A stretch of DNA of 5,417 nucleotides, from NCBI GenBank assembly GCA_003164155.1, contig PLSG01000186.1, positions 6,623 through 12,039 on the forward strand, in the 5' to 3' direction. Both the position numbers and the translations under genes were made by a program. The notes beneath the pieces were generated by a model. It saw nothing but the letters and a program-made list of their open reading frames with translations, ran no database searches and was not told the DNA's origin. Shown piece after piece: positions 1 to 4,835 of the stretch (position 1 is the first letter of the stretch; the number at the start of each line of letters is the position of its first letter). This DNA is from Parachlamydiaceae bacterium. GTDB taxonomy: Bacteria > Chlamydiota > Chlamydiia > Chlamydiales > Parachlamydiaceae.

Positions 1-19
1 CCCTGGGCTTGCAGATGCC

Positions 20-60
20 ACCCCACCGGGGTTTAGGAAAGATAACTGCAGTTTATCAAG
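20..60 (+). repeat. Possible diverged third copy of the dispersed hairpin repeat, with an overlapping palindrome
   Basis: A small hairpin, ACCCC-ACC-GGGGT, lies at 20-32. About 20 nt after the GGGG run comes GTTTATCA (51-58). The two clearer copies (1573-1621 and 3282-3330) have the same order, a CCCC/GGGG hairpin and then GTTTTATCA 19-21 nt later. The sequence between is not conserved here, so kinship is uncertain. A near-perfect palindrome, GATAACTGCAGTTTATC (41-57, core AACTGCAGTT at 44-53), overlaps the right half. It sits about 50-65 bp before the kinase start, where an operator could lie. Confidence 0.3.
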
Positions 61-107
61 AGAATGGTATTGTTTTTAATCTTTAAAATGAAATTTTGGT
101 AGTATTT

Positions 108-1103
108 ATGCAAATTGTTAGAAGCGTTTTGATTTTTTTGTGTTTGGGCGCGAATCTTTGTGCAACAACTTTAGAAAATGCCCTACAGGAATGCTTTCCG
201 AAAATTGAACAAAGTGAAATTACTGCAGAATTGTTGCTTGGAGGATTCTCTACTGATGAAAAGTATATTGTCACTGTAAATAACCAAAAATACGTTCTGC
301 GTCTTTACGAGCTGACAGAGAATTCGAAAATAGATTCTGAACTGTATATGCTAAATTTAGCAAGTCAGCTTGGGATCGGTCCTACAATCTATTACGTAGC
401 TAAGGACAAAAGCTTTGTCTTCATGGAATTCTTAGAAGGAGGAACGATTACGTTTGACCAAGTGCGTACTCCAGAGACCTGTGTCATCATTGCAAAGGCA
501 ATTAAAATCCTACATTCATCGCCAACTCAAGAATGGATTCATTACGATTGCCTTGCACTTTACAAAGACGCATATTATTTTTTGGTCAATAAAGCAGGCA
601 AAAAGCCTGAATTTGATGAAGCGATCAATATGATGCGCGATGCTTATACGGAGTTGAACAAGCTGTCGATCGAAAAAGTGAATACACATTCTGACCTTAA
701 CCCGCGTAATATATTCATTATCAATGGACAAGCGAAATTCATCGATTGGGGTGACGTTAACTACCATGATCCGTTTTATGATCTAGCTTTATTTTCGATG
801 TTTACAGCATACACTCCCGAACTAGAAGAGCTTTTGCTGCAAACCTACCTTGGCAGAGAACTTAGAATCAATGATTGGCAAAAGTTCCATCAATCCAAGC
901 TTATCGCATATTCTACGATTATTATAAATGCTTTTTACATATGTTTTGCTTCAAATCCATCTGCTGAGATGATCGATGATCATCAAAGCTACGAATTTTT
1001 GATTAAGCAATTTGTCGATTATTCTGACAGTTCACATTCATTATTAATGAACATCGCCCACACATTACTCAGAGAAGGACGTAAATTAAAAACATCACTA
1101 TGA
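108..1103 (+). CDS. APH/choline-kinase-family phosphotransferase with predicted signal sequence
   Basis: This 331-residue protein has the aminoglycoside phosphotransferase/choline kinase fold. Visible motifs, numbered from the ATG at 108, are a glycine-containing N-lobe strand (about residues 42-50), YVLRLYE around residue 65 at the nucleotide-binding lysine/arginine position, EFLEGG (107-112) in the hinge, the catalytic loop HSDLNPRN (194-201, catalytic Asp196 and Asn201), and the metal-binding FIDWGD (211-216). The catalytic and metal residues are present, so an active ATP-dependent kinase is likely; the substrate is unknown. The N-terminus (MQIVR followed by a hydrophobic stretch ending near LCA-TT, residues 1-20) looks like a Sec signal peptide, unusual for an ATP-using enzyme. 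An in-frame TTG at 96 would add four residues, but ATG 108 gives the best signal-peptide start. No strong Shine-Dalgarno is visible for either. It appears monocistronic. Choline kinase (LicA-like), sugar kinase or protein kinase activity are all possible. Confidence 0.85.
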   Translation: MQIVRSVLIFLCLGANLCATTLENALQECFPKIEQSEITAELLLGGFSTDEKYIVTVNNQKYVLRLYELTENSKIDSELYMLNLASQLGIGPTIYYVAKDKSFVFMEFLEGGTITFDQVRTPETCVIIAKAIKILHSSPTQEWIHYDCLALYKDAYYFLVNKAGKKPEFDEAINMMRDAYTELNKLSIEKVNTHSDLNPRNIFIINGQAKFIDWGDVNYHDPFYDLALFSMFTAYTPELEELLLQTYLGRELRINDWQKFHQSKLIAYSTIIINAFYICFASNPSAEMIDDHQSYEFLIKQFVDYSDSSHSLLMNIAHTLLREGRKLKTSL

Positions 1104-1333
1104 AAGGTTTTTAGCAACATCGCTAGACAGTCACTCTTTTTTTATTTGATAAAAGTAGCCTAGTACACTGTAAACATTAAAATTGTGGGTAAGATTCCGG
1201 CAGCAACACCCAGGCTTTGCCCTTAGCATTACCATATCTTTAATTCATCCCAGAATGAGGGTGAGGGCAATTATCCCAGCGCAAGCGAAGCTCAGCCCTG
1301 GAGAGATAAGATAAGTATTGCACCCCTGAAAGA
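1104..1333. other. Intergenic region after the kinase gene; no gene seen
   Basis: No coding frame with a plausible start and ribosome binding site is seen. A weak terminator-like arrangement follows the kinase stop: TAGC-AACATC-GCTA (1112-1125), then a seven-T run (1137-1143). The stem is short and 11 nt away from the T run, so termination here is uncertain. Further on, TTGCCCT (1217-1223) can pair with AGGGCAA (1264-1270), and CCAGG (1210-1214) with CCTGG (1297-1301). This nesting would allow a structured RNA of about 90 nt, but such short pairings also arise by chance. Confidence 0.4.
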
Positions 1334-1573
1334 GCATAGGCATCAACCTAAAACCTTATAGAAAAAGGGCCTTCACAAATTACTAGGAAGAGGTTATTGA
1401 GAAAGACGTTTTAGTTTATATAAAAAAGGGTTTCGTATTTCCGGAGCCCGCCTCGGGCTCCCGGAAATGAACAATCCTCTTTTGTTTGAGCTAAAACGTG
1501 CTTTTCTAAATAAAATCTCTCTCGTGATTTTTAGGGGTGTTTTTTCATGATATTTTTAGGTTGATGCCTATGC
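1334..1573. repeat. Long imperfect palindrome (foldback or MITE-like element) with 20-bp perfect terminal inverted repeats
   Basis: The left end GCATAGGCATCAACCTAAAA (1334-1353) is repeated perfectly in inverse orientation at 1554-1573. Inside, the two arms stay roughly collinear: TTATTGAGAAAG followed by ACGTTTTAG on the left (about 1394-1414) matches the reverse complement of 1489-1511 on the right. The centre is a strong hairpin (1437-1468). Each arm is about 115-117 nt. No open reading frame fills the element and no clear target-site duplication was found. A degenerate non-autonomous foldback transposon, two inverted copies of an intergenic repeat, or a long RNA hairpin are all compatible. 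Confidence 0.7.
1437..1468. repeat. GC-rich central hairpin of the foldback element
   Basis: ATTTCCGGAGCCCG (1437-1450) pairs with CGGGCTCCCGGAAAT (1454-1468) around a CCT loop, giving a 14-bp stem with one bulged base. It is the most stable structure in the window by inspection. Neither strand has a long T run immediately after it, so it is not a typical intrinsic terminator. It lies at the symmetry centre of the 240-bp palindrome. Confidence 0.8.
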
Positions 1574-1621
1574 CCCGAACGGGGATGAACATTAGATTTG
1601 TGTGGTTTTATCATTGATAAG
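1573..1621 (+). repeat. Dispersed hairpin repeat, copy abutting the foldback element
   Basis: CCCC-GAAC-GGGG (1573-1584) is followed by a block including AGATTTGTGTG (1594-1604) and TTTTATCA (1606-1613). The same blocks occur in order at 3282-3330, with roughly three quarters identity over about 50 positions and one single-base gap. It begins where the foldback element ends, so it may be part of that element's boundary or the site into which the element inserted. The right end here forms TTATCA-T-TGATAA (1608-1620). Confidence 0.65.
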
Positions 1622-1826
1622 AGGCGCTTACAACAGCCAGAAAGGGAAAGAATCTCTCTCTCTCTTTTTGCGTTCTTTTGCGGCCAATTTTTTCGGCATG
1701 AGTGTTGGCGATGGCCATCTTTTCAATTGCTTGAATTGCCCACAGAGGTTATACATTTTGCATATGCCTAAAGAAAATTTTATGGGTTTTTTTTAGCTTT
1801 CAAAAGTCTCAAAAATGTGCATGAAA
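1622..1826. other. Upstream region of the 141-residue membrane protein gene; no convincing gene
   Basis: This stretch contains a (TC)6 tract followed by T5 (1653-1669), a promoter candidate (1727-1755) and A/T-rich leader DNA with T8 (1788-1795). An open frame from GTG 1602 to 1796 crosses it but lacks a ribosome binding site and begins inside a repeat, so it is not called. The remainder shows nothing recognisable. Confidence 0.4.
1727..1755 (+). promoter_or_regulatory. Candidate sigma-66-type promoter for the 141-residue protein gene
   Basis: TTGCTT (1727-1732), a 17-bp spacer and TATACA (1750-1755) match the major-sigma-factor layout, with imperfect boxes. Transcription would start near 1762, leaving a leader of about 77 nt before ATG 1839. 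An inverted repeat, CAATT-GCTTG-AATTG (1724-1738), covers the -35 box and could be a repressor site. Confidence 0.35.
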
Positions 1827-1828
1827 AT

Positions 1829-1834
1829 AGGAGG
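1829..1834 (+). promoter_or_regulatory. Ribosome binding site that sets the start at 1839
   Basis: AGGAGG lies 4 nt before ATG 1839. The longer in-frame start at ATG 1815 would place this motif inside the coding sequence and has no ribosome binding site of its own, so ATG 1839 is preferred. The spacing is slightly short. Confidence 0.7.
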
Positions 1835-1838
1835 CGAT

Positions 1839-2264
1839 ATGAGTGTGGGAGAAAAGGCATTTTCCTATTTAGATAGGGCAAAAAGCTACTGTTCAGGGAT
1901 TTTAGTAGAAGCAAAGTCGAGAATGAGTCCTGAATTGATGGAAAAGAGCAAAAAAGTTGCGCAAATTGTCTTAGTTGTCTATAGCCTCGCCCATCACCTT
2001 TTTATTGTCGCCGCTAGTCTGACAGGAACTTTATACTTTAGAGAAAAAAGCCTGGCGTTTTACCAAGATGTCCAAGCTCACTGGGATAAGCAAAATACTC
2101 TGAGCAAATGTATTCACTTATATGCGGCTATTTTTTTACCTTGTCTGAGTGTATTAGGCGCTGTGGCCCTAGGAATGTGTGCCGGCACCCGTTTCCTCGA
2201 TAGCGCATTTAGCGTGTCTAGTTTGTCTGAAGTTGATAGTAAAGAGGGGCAAAAAAGCATCTAA
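1839..2264 (+). CDS. Small membrane protein with two hydrophobic segments (possible type III substrate or Inc-like protein)
   Basis: I do not recognise this 141-residue protein. From ATG 1839 it has a charged, probably helical N-terminal region (residues 1-40), a hydrophobic segment at about 41-67, a polar linker of about 23 residues, a second hydrophobic segment at about 91-116, and a serine- and acid-rich tail. There is no signal peptide. Chlamydial inclusion-membrane (Inc) proteins typically carry paired hydrophobic helices with cytosolic termini and no Sec signal. The paired segments fit loosely, but the loop is longer than in a tight Inc hairpin. It has its own ribosome binding site and a candidate promoter at 1727-1755. 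A type III chaperone gene about 1.1 kb away on the opposite strand makes an exported role thinkable, but a simple inner-membrane protein is equally possible. The start at 1815 would add eight residues. Confidence 0.7.
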   Translation: MSVGEKAFSYLDRAKSYCSGILVEAKSRMSPELMEKSKKVAQIVLVVYSLAHHLFIVAASLTGTLYFREKSLAFYQDVQAHWDKQNTLSKCIHLYAAIFLPCLSVLGAVALGMCAGTRFLDSAFSVSSLSEVDSKEGQKSI

Positions 2265-2483
2265 AGACCCCTTAAGATGAGCCAAGCCGAACGGGCATGA
2301 GGCGAAAAAATATTGGACCTCTTAATATTTTCTTAATACATGCGCATTATAATTATAGCGTTGAGCAATATTAAGCCAATGTGCGCAAAGAGCATGCTGG
2401 TTGTGCACTTTATAGCAGCTATGGTAGAATCTGCGTAAATTTTAATGCGCATCAGCTAAAGAATCTTTAGAGGAGAGAATAAT
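2265..2483. other. Intergenic region with an inverted repeat and promoter-like boxes
   Basis: TTGG (2313-2316) and CTTAATATT (2321-2329) can pair with AATATTAAG-CCAA (2367-2379), leaving a 4-nt bulge on the left arm. The loop contains a perfect TATAAT (2348-2353) without a recognisable -35 box. ATGCGCATT (2340-2348) reappears inverted as AATGCGCAT (2442-2450). No coding frame with a ribosome binding site is visible before 2484. A regulatory region or small RNA is possible but unproven. Confidence 0.35.
2401..2430 (+). promoter_or_regulatory. Candidate promoter for the 35-codon ORF
   Basis: TTGTGC (2401-2406), an 18-bp spacer and TAGAAT (2425-2430) form a reasonable major-sigma-factor promoter. 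Transcription would begin near 2437, giving a leader of about 47 nt before TTG 2484. Confidence 0.35.
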
Positions 2484-2591
2484 TTGGGCAATGCTCCTAA
2501 AAAGGCTGAAGCAAAAGAAGCTGTTTGCTCCGAAAATGCCGCTCTGAATGAGCGAAAAGATCAGCCTTCAAAAGAACAGTTGTCAAAATAG
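2484..2591 (+). CDS. Small hydrophilic 35-residue ORF with TTG start
   Basis: This short frame begins with TTG, 6 nt after a strong ribosome binding site AGGAGAG (2471-2477), and ends at TAG 2589-2591. The predicted peptide is rich in Lys, Glu, Ala and Gln (starting MGNAPKKAEAKEA, ending KEQLSK), with one cysteine and no hydrophobic segment. No family is recognised. An in-frame stop lies about 25 nt upstream, so TTG is the natural start and the frame is not the tail of a longer gene. It precedes the 144-residue membrane protein gene by 128 bp on the same strand, and the two could be co-transcribed. The strong ribosome binding site, near-ideal spacing and promoter candidate support a real gene; the short length and rare start codon argue for caution. 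It could also be a leader peptide or a remnant. Confidence 0.45.
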   Translation: MGNAPKKAEAKEAVCSENAALNERKDQPSKEQLSK

Positions 2592-2639
2592 GCATTCTCT
2601 TTGCACCACAATTGGTGGAAGGCCCTTAAATGGGGGCTG

Positions 2640-2660
2640 TTGACAAATTTTCGATATAAT
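2640..2660 (+). promoter_or_regulatory. TATAAT/TTGACA pair upstream of the 144-residue protein gene
   Basis: A perfect TTGACA (2640-2645) and a perfect TATAAT (2655-2660) lie only 9 bp apart, far below the usual 16-18 bp, so they cannot act as one standard promoter. TATAAT alone could serve as a -10 box with transcription from about 2667 and a leader of about 53 nt to ATG 2720. No good -35 box is found 16-18 bp upstream of it. Confidence 0.3.
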
Positions 2661-2719
2661 TTGGCAAAGTCCCGTAAAATTACTTTCAAAAAAAATTAGC
2701 ATAAAAGGAAAAATATATT

Positions 2720-3154
2720 ATGGCAAGCGGCATACCTTCAGGTAACACACCTCCAGTCAGCGGACCTTCAAGTTTTAAATTTCCCACAGCTCAGGATCTT
2801 CTTAAGATGAAGCCTGAAACTACTCTCAAAGTGGCTGGCGTAGCCATTGCCGTGCTTTGTTTGTTCGTGCCAAGTGTTGTGGTAGATCCTTGCACTAGCT
2901 TAGGCGCTTACTTCCTCACCTCGCTGCTAGTCCCTAAACGACATCTTGTAGCGGCAGCTGATAAAGCCTCTCAGCTGTGGGTAGATAACGCTCCAAAAAG
3001 AAACATGTTCTATGCTGGGTTGGCCATTTGCGCAATGCTGATTCCCTCAACTAGTGCTATAGCGGCAGGCGTAGCCTTTGCAGCTTATCTAGCTAAAAAT
3101 CCTAGTACCGAAGCTAGCCTTAAATCGGCAGCAGCTTCTGTGTCTAACGCCTAG
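2720..3154 (+). CDS. Small hydrophobic protein with internally duplicated membrane module (possible type III substrate or Inc-like protein)
   Basis: I do not recognise this 144-residue protein. It has a Pro/Ser/Gly-rich N-terminus (residues 1-20) resembling disordered type III secretion leaders, then hydrophobic segments at about 36-55, 59-71 and 97-125, and a small-residue, Ser/Ala-rich tail. Two parts resemble each other: AGVAIAVLCLFVPS (39-52) and AGLAICAMLIPS (99-110), each followed by a GAYFLTSLL- or GVAFAAYLA-like segment. This suggests duplication of a hydrophobic hairpin. There is no Sec signal peptide. ATG 2720 is preceded by AAAAGG (2703-2708) with an 11-nt spacer, a weak but usable site. 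It ends 210 bp before the convergent chaperone gene. A type III exported membrane protein is a reasonable guess from the N-terminus, hydrophobicity and neighbouring chaperone; no function can be assigned. Confidence 0.7.
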   Translation: MASGIPSGNTPPVSGPSSFKFPTAQDLLKMKPETTLKVAGVAIAVLCLFVPSVVVDPCTSLGAYFLTSLLVPKRHLVAAADKASQLWVDNAPKRNMFYAGLAICAMLIPSTSAIAAGVAFAAYLAKNPSTEASLKSAAASVSNA

Positions 3155-3171
3155 AGCTGGCAAGAAAGGGC

Positions 3172-3217
3172 AAAAGGACATAAAAGACATAAGGGACTAA
3201 AAGGACATAAGAGACAT
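3172..3217 (+). repeat. Tandem direct repeat of 19 bp (27-bp period)
   Basis: AAAAGGACATAAAAGACAT (3172-3190) recurs at 3199-3217 with a single difference (18 of 19). It lies just after the 144-residue protein gene, and its second copy forms part of the hairpin at 3183-3247. Confidence 0.75.
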
Positions 3218-3247
3218 GGCTTATGTCTATTTAGTCCTTTCGTCTTT
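3183..3247. repeat. Long imperfect hairpin between convergent genes
   Basis: The arms 3183-3210 and 3221-3247 are nearly complementary over about 27 nt (AAAGAC, GGACTAAA and GACATAA blocks) around a 10-nt loop. The innermost part, ACATAAG (3205-3211) with CTTATGT (3220-3226), is perfect. Its place between two converging transcription units suggests a bidirectional transcription barrier or transcript-end stabiliser. Neither side has a proper T run, so a classic intrinsic terminator is not shown. Confidence 0.65.
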
Positions 3248-3277
3248 AGGGCCAGATCCTAATTGTCAAGCTGTTCA

Positions 3278-3330
3278 TCACCCCCATTCGGGGGTGAATA
3301 TCAGATTTGTGTGTTTTATCACTAGTAGAA
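3278..3330 (+). repeat. Dispersed hairpin repeat, copy near the chaperone gene end
   Basis: TCACCCCC-ATTC-GGGGGTGA (3278-3297) is an 8-bp stem with a 4-nt loop. It is followed by AGATTTGTGTG (3303-3313) and TTTTATCA (3314-3321), in the same order as at 1573-1621. The stem is longer and more stable than in the other copy. For plus-strand transcripts the downstream sequence is T-rich, so it may help end the 144-residue protein transcript. Confidence 0.65.
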
Positions 3331-3348
3331 CACTACAAAATCAACCTC

Positions 3349-3361
3349 TAGCCTTGGGCTA
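3349..3361 (-). terminator. Weak terminator-like hairpin after the chaperone gene
   Basis: TAGCC-TTG-GGCTA sits just beyond the stop of the chaperone gene. On the minus strand it is followed by a modest T-containing stretch (GAGGTTGATTTTG). The 5-bp stem and interrupted T run make termination here only a possibility. Confidence 0.2.
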
Positions 3362-3363
3362 TG

Positions 3364-3882
3364 CTATTCCTCAGACGGCCTTCCTTCGCTTTTGAGCAAG
3401 ATCTCTTTGGCAGCCAGGGCTTGCCTTTTTAGGTCTTCAAATTCCGGGATTTCATCAGAGTATTCTATGGCGATATCCAAAGCCTCCAAAGTGCTCTCTC
3501 TTTCGTGCATGGCAAATAGACATTTGGCCAAATAGAAGTAAGGCACAGGGTTTTCGACACGGGCATATGCGGCCATTTCATAGGCATCAAAAGCCCCCTC
3601 GTAGTCGTGGCAGAGCTGGGCGGCGGTTCCCAAAGACAGCCAGTAATCGTCGTTGTGGGGATTGAGAATGGCCAAGAATAGAAATGCATTGCCGGCATCT
3701 ACATAGCGCTGGTGTTCTAAAAGCACATGCGCAGCCGAGGCAAACTTATCCATGATCTCATTGGAAAAGCCTAGGATCTCCTGAACGGTCTTTCCTTGGG
3801 CCATTTCCCTTTTAAGCTCGGAGCGGTGCTTGAGTTTCTCGCGCACTTTTTTTGAGATTTTAAAATCTTCGAAGTCGAACAT
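3364..3882 (-). CDS. lcrH: Type III secretion chaperone, SycD/LcrH (TPR) family
   Basis: This 172-residue protein is a class II type III secretion chaperone. SycD/LcrH proteins hold hydrophobic translocators in the bacterial cytoplasm and deliver them to the secretion apparatus. Three TPR-like repeats are visible: about 44-76 (ending FLAILNPHNDDYW), 78-111 (LGTAAQLCHDYEGAFDAYEMAAYA) and 112-145 (PYFYLAKCLFAMHERESTLEALDIAIE), followed by the typical PEF motif (146-148). The N-terminus (1-35) is charged and helical. Length matches the family's usual 160-200 residues. ATG 3882 has a good ribosome binding site (AAGGA at 3890-3894, 7-nt spacer). It follows xerD by 61 bp on the same strand, probably in one transcription unit. 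Chlamydia has two such chaperones (CT576 and CT862); the xerD linkage points to the CT862 (LcrH-2/Scc3) type. Translocator genes are not adjacent here, so its client cannot be read from context. Confidence 0.88.
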   Translation of the reverse strand: MFDFEDFKISKKVREKLKHRSELKREMAQGKTVQEILGFSNEIMDKFASAAHVLLEHQRYVDAGNAFLFLAILNPHNDDYWLSLGTAAQLCHDYEGAFDAYEMAAYARVENPVPYFYLAKCLFAMHERESTLEALDIAIEYSDEIPEFEDLKRQALAAKEILLKSEGRPSEE

Positions 3883-3889
3883 AGCTGAT

Positions 3890-3894
3890 TCCTT
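3890..3894 (-). promoter_or_regulatory. Ribosome binding site of the chaperone gene
   Basis: On the minus strand AAGGA lies 7 nt before the ATG at 3882. It supports that start and allows independent translation after the 61-bp gap behind xerD. Confidence 0.6.
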
Positions 3895-3943
3895 ACTTCT
3901 ATTTCATTCACTTCATCTGCCACCTTCATTCAGCCAGGCTGCA

Positions 3944-4825
3944 TTATGGGCGGGGATGAAAGGCGTTAAAGGCTTTTTGCATATGCGCCCGGCTGAGATG
4001 CGTATAGCGCTCGGTGCTGCTAATGGAGGCATGGCCGAGCAAATCCTGGATGATACGCAAATCTGCCCCATTGTCCAAAAGATGCGTGGCAAAGGAATGC
4101 CGCAGGCTATGAGGGGTTATTTTTCGATCGATTCCGGCTTGTCTGACATAATGCACGATATTTCTCCATGCGGTGATGCGGTCCAATCGGCTGCCATTCT
4201 TTTTGACGAATAGGGCGCTTTGTCTGTCACTGTCTACATTTCCACGAAAATGCAAAAGGTAATAGTCTACGGCTTCTAAAGCACGCCGGCCGATGGGCAC
4301 CATGCGCTCTTTTTGGCCTTTGCCCACCACTTTGATAAATGTGTCATCCACATCGTAGAGGTTTAAACCACATGCTTCTGAAACTCGCAGTCCGCTGCCG
4401 TACATTACCTCGAGCAGGGCTTTATCGCGCGCACCCAACGGCGACGAGGTATCTGGTTGGGCTAACAAATCCTCCATTTCGCGGACACTTAAGACCTGGG
4501 GGATCAGTTGCCACAGCTTAGGGGACTCTAAAACGGCTGCTATATTGTGAGATACCCTATTTTCCCTTTTAAGAAAACAGAATAGTACTTTAATCGATAC
4601 AAGCTTTCGAGATAAACTGGATGAGGCATAACCCTTCTCTTTGAGGTGTGCCAAGAAGGCCACGATATGCTGCAGCTGCACAGATTGGAAATGAGTGAGG
4701 CCATACTTTTGTAGACAGAGTATAAAGGCTTCCAGGTCGCTTTTATAAGCTGAAATGCTATTTGCCGCTAACCCCTTTTCGGTGGCTAGAAAGGCAATAA
4801 AGTGGCCTAAATCTTGTTTTAACAT
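3944..4825 (-). CDS. xerD: Tyrosine recombinase XerD
   Basis: XerD with XerC resolves chromosome dimers at the dif site before cell division. The protein (293 residues from ATG) has the N-terminal SAM-like core-binding domain (about 1-100) and the C-terminal catalytic domain. All catalytic residues are visible, numbered from the alternative TTG at 4831 (295 residues): Arg149 in GSGLRVSEACGL, Lys171 in GKGQKER, His241 and Arg244 in HSLRHSFATH, His267 in LLGHASI, and nucleophile Tyr276 in RYTHL. Length matches E. coli XerD (298), and the FHPRP end resembles XerD's HHPRA rather than XerC. ATG 4825 is preferred because LKQDL then aligns with the XerD start MKQDL; TTG 4831 would add two residues. 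Neither start has a clear ribosome binding site. The upstream gene's stop lies only 10 nt away, suggesting translational coupling. An integrase of a mobile element is unlikely given this XerD-like sequence and setting. Confidence 0.93.
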   Translation of the reverse strand: MLKQDLGHFIAFLATEKGLAANSISAYKSDLEAFILCLQKYGLTHFQSVQLQHIVAFLAHLKEKGYASSSLSRKLVSIKVLFCFLKRENRVSHNIAAVLESPKLWQLIPQVLSVREMEDLLAQPDTSSPLGARDKALLEVMYGSGLRVSEACGLNLYDVDDTFIKVVGKGQKERMVPIGRRALEAVDYYLLHFRGNVDSDRQSALFVKKNGSRLDRITAWRNIVHYVRQAGIDRKITPHSLRHSFATHLLDNGADLRIIQDLLGHASISSTERYTHLSRAHMQKAFNAFHPRP

Positions 4826-4835
4826 GCTCAATTGC

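Noticed and set aside
516..767. 83-codon minus-strand frame inside the kinase gene
   Set aside because: It overlaps the conserved catalytic region of the kinase on the opposite strand and has no independent support.
1244..1268. TTCATCCCAGAATGAGGGTG as a further copy of the CCCC/GGGG hairpin repeat
   Set aside because: The stem is poor and the conserved AGATTTGTGTG and TTTTATCA blocks are missing.
1334..1573. CRISPR array or tRNA in the repeat-rich region
   Set aside because: There are no regularly spaced direct repeats with unique spacers, and no cloverleaf with a T-loop sequence was found.
1698..1724. Resemblance of this stretch (ATGAGTGT start) to the beginning of the gene at 1839
   Set aside because: Only the first eight bases match exactly and similarity fades quickly, so a duplicated gene start is not supported.
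1602..1796. 64-codon plus-strand frame with GTG start
   Set aside because: No ribosome binding site, begins inside a dispersed repeat, runs through a (TC)6 tract and a promoter candidate, and matches no known family.
3830..4213. 127-codon plus-strand frame across the xerD/chaperone junction
   Set aside because: It lies antisense to two well-supported genes and its product resembles nothing; a shadow frame.
3944..4825. XerD homologue as integrase of a mobile element
   Set aside because: Sequence, length and C-terminus match housekeeping XerD, and no attachment-site repeats or phage genes flank it.
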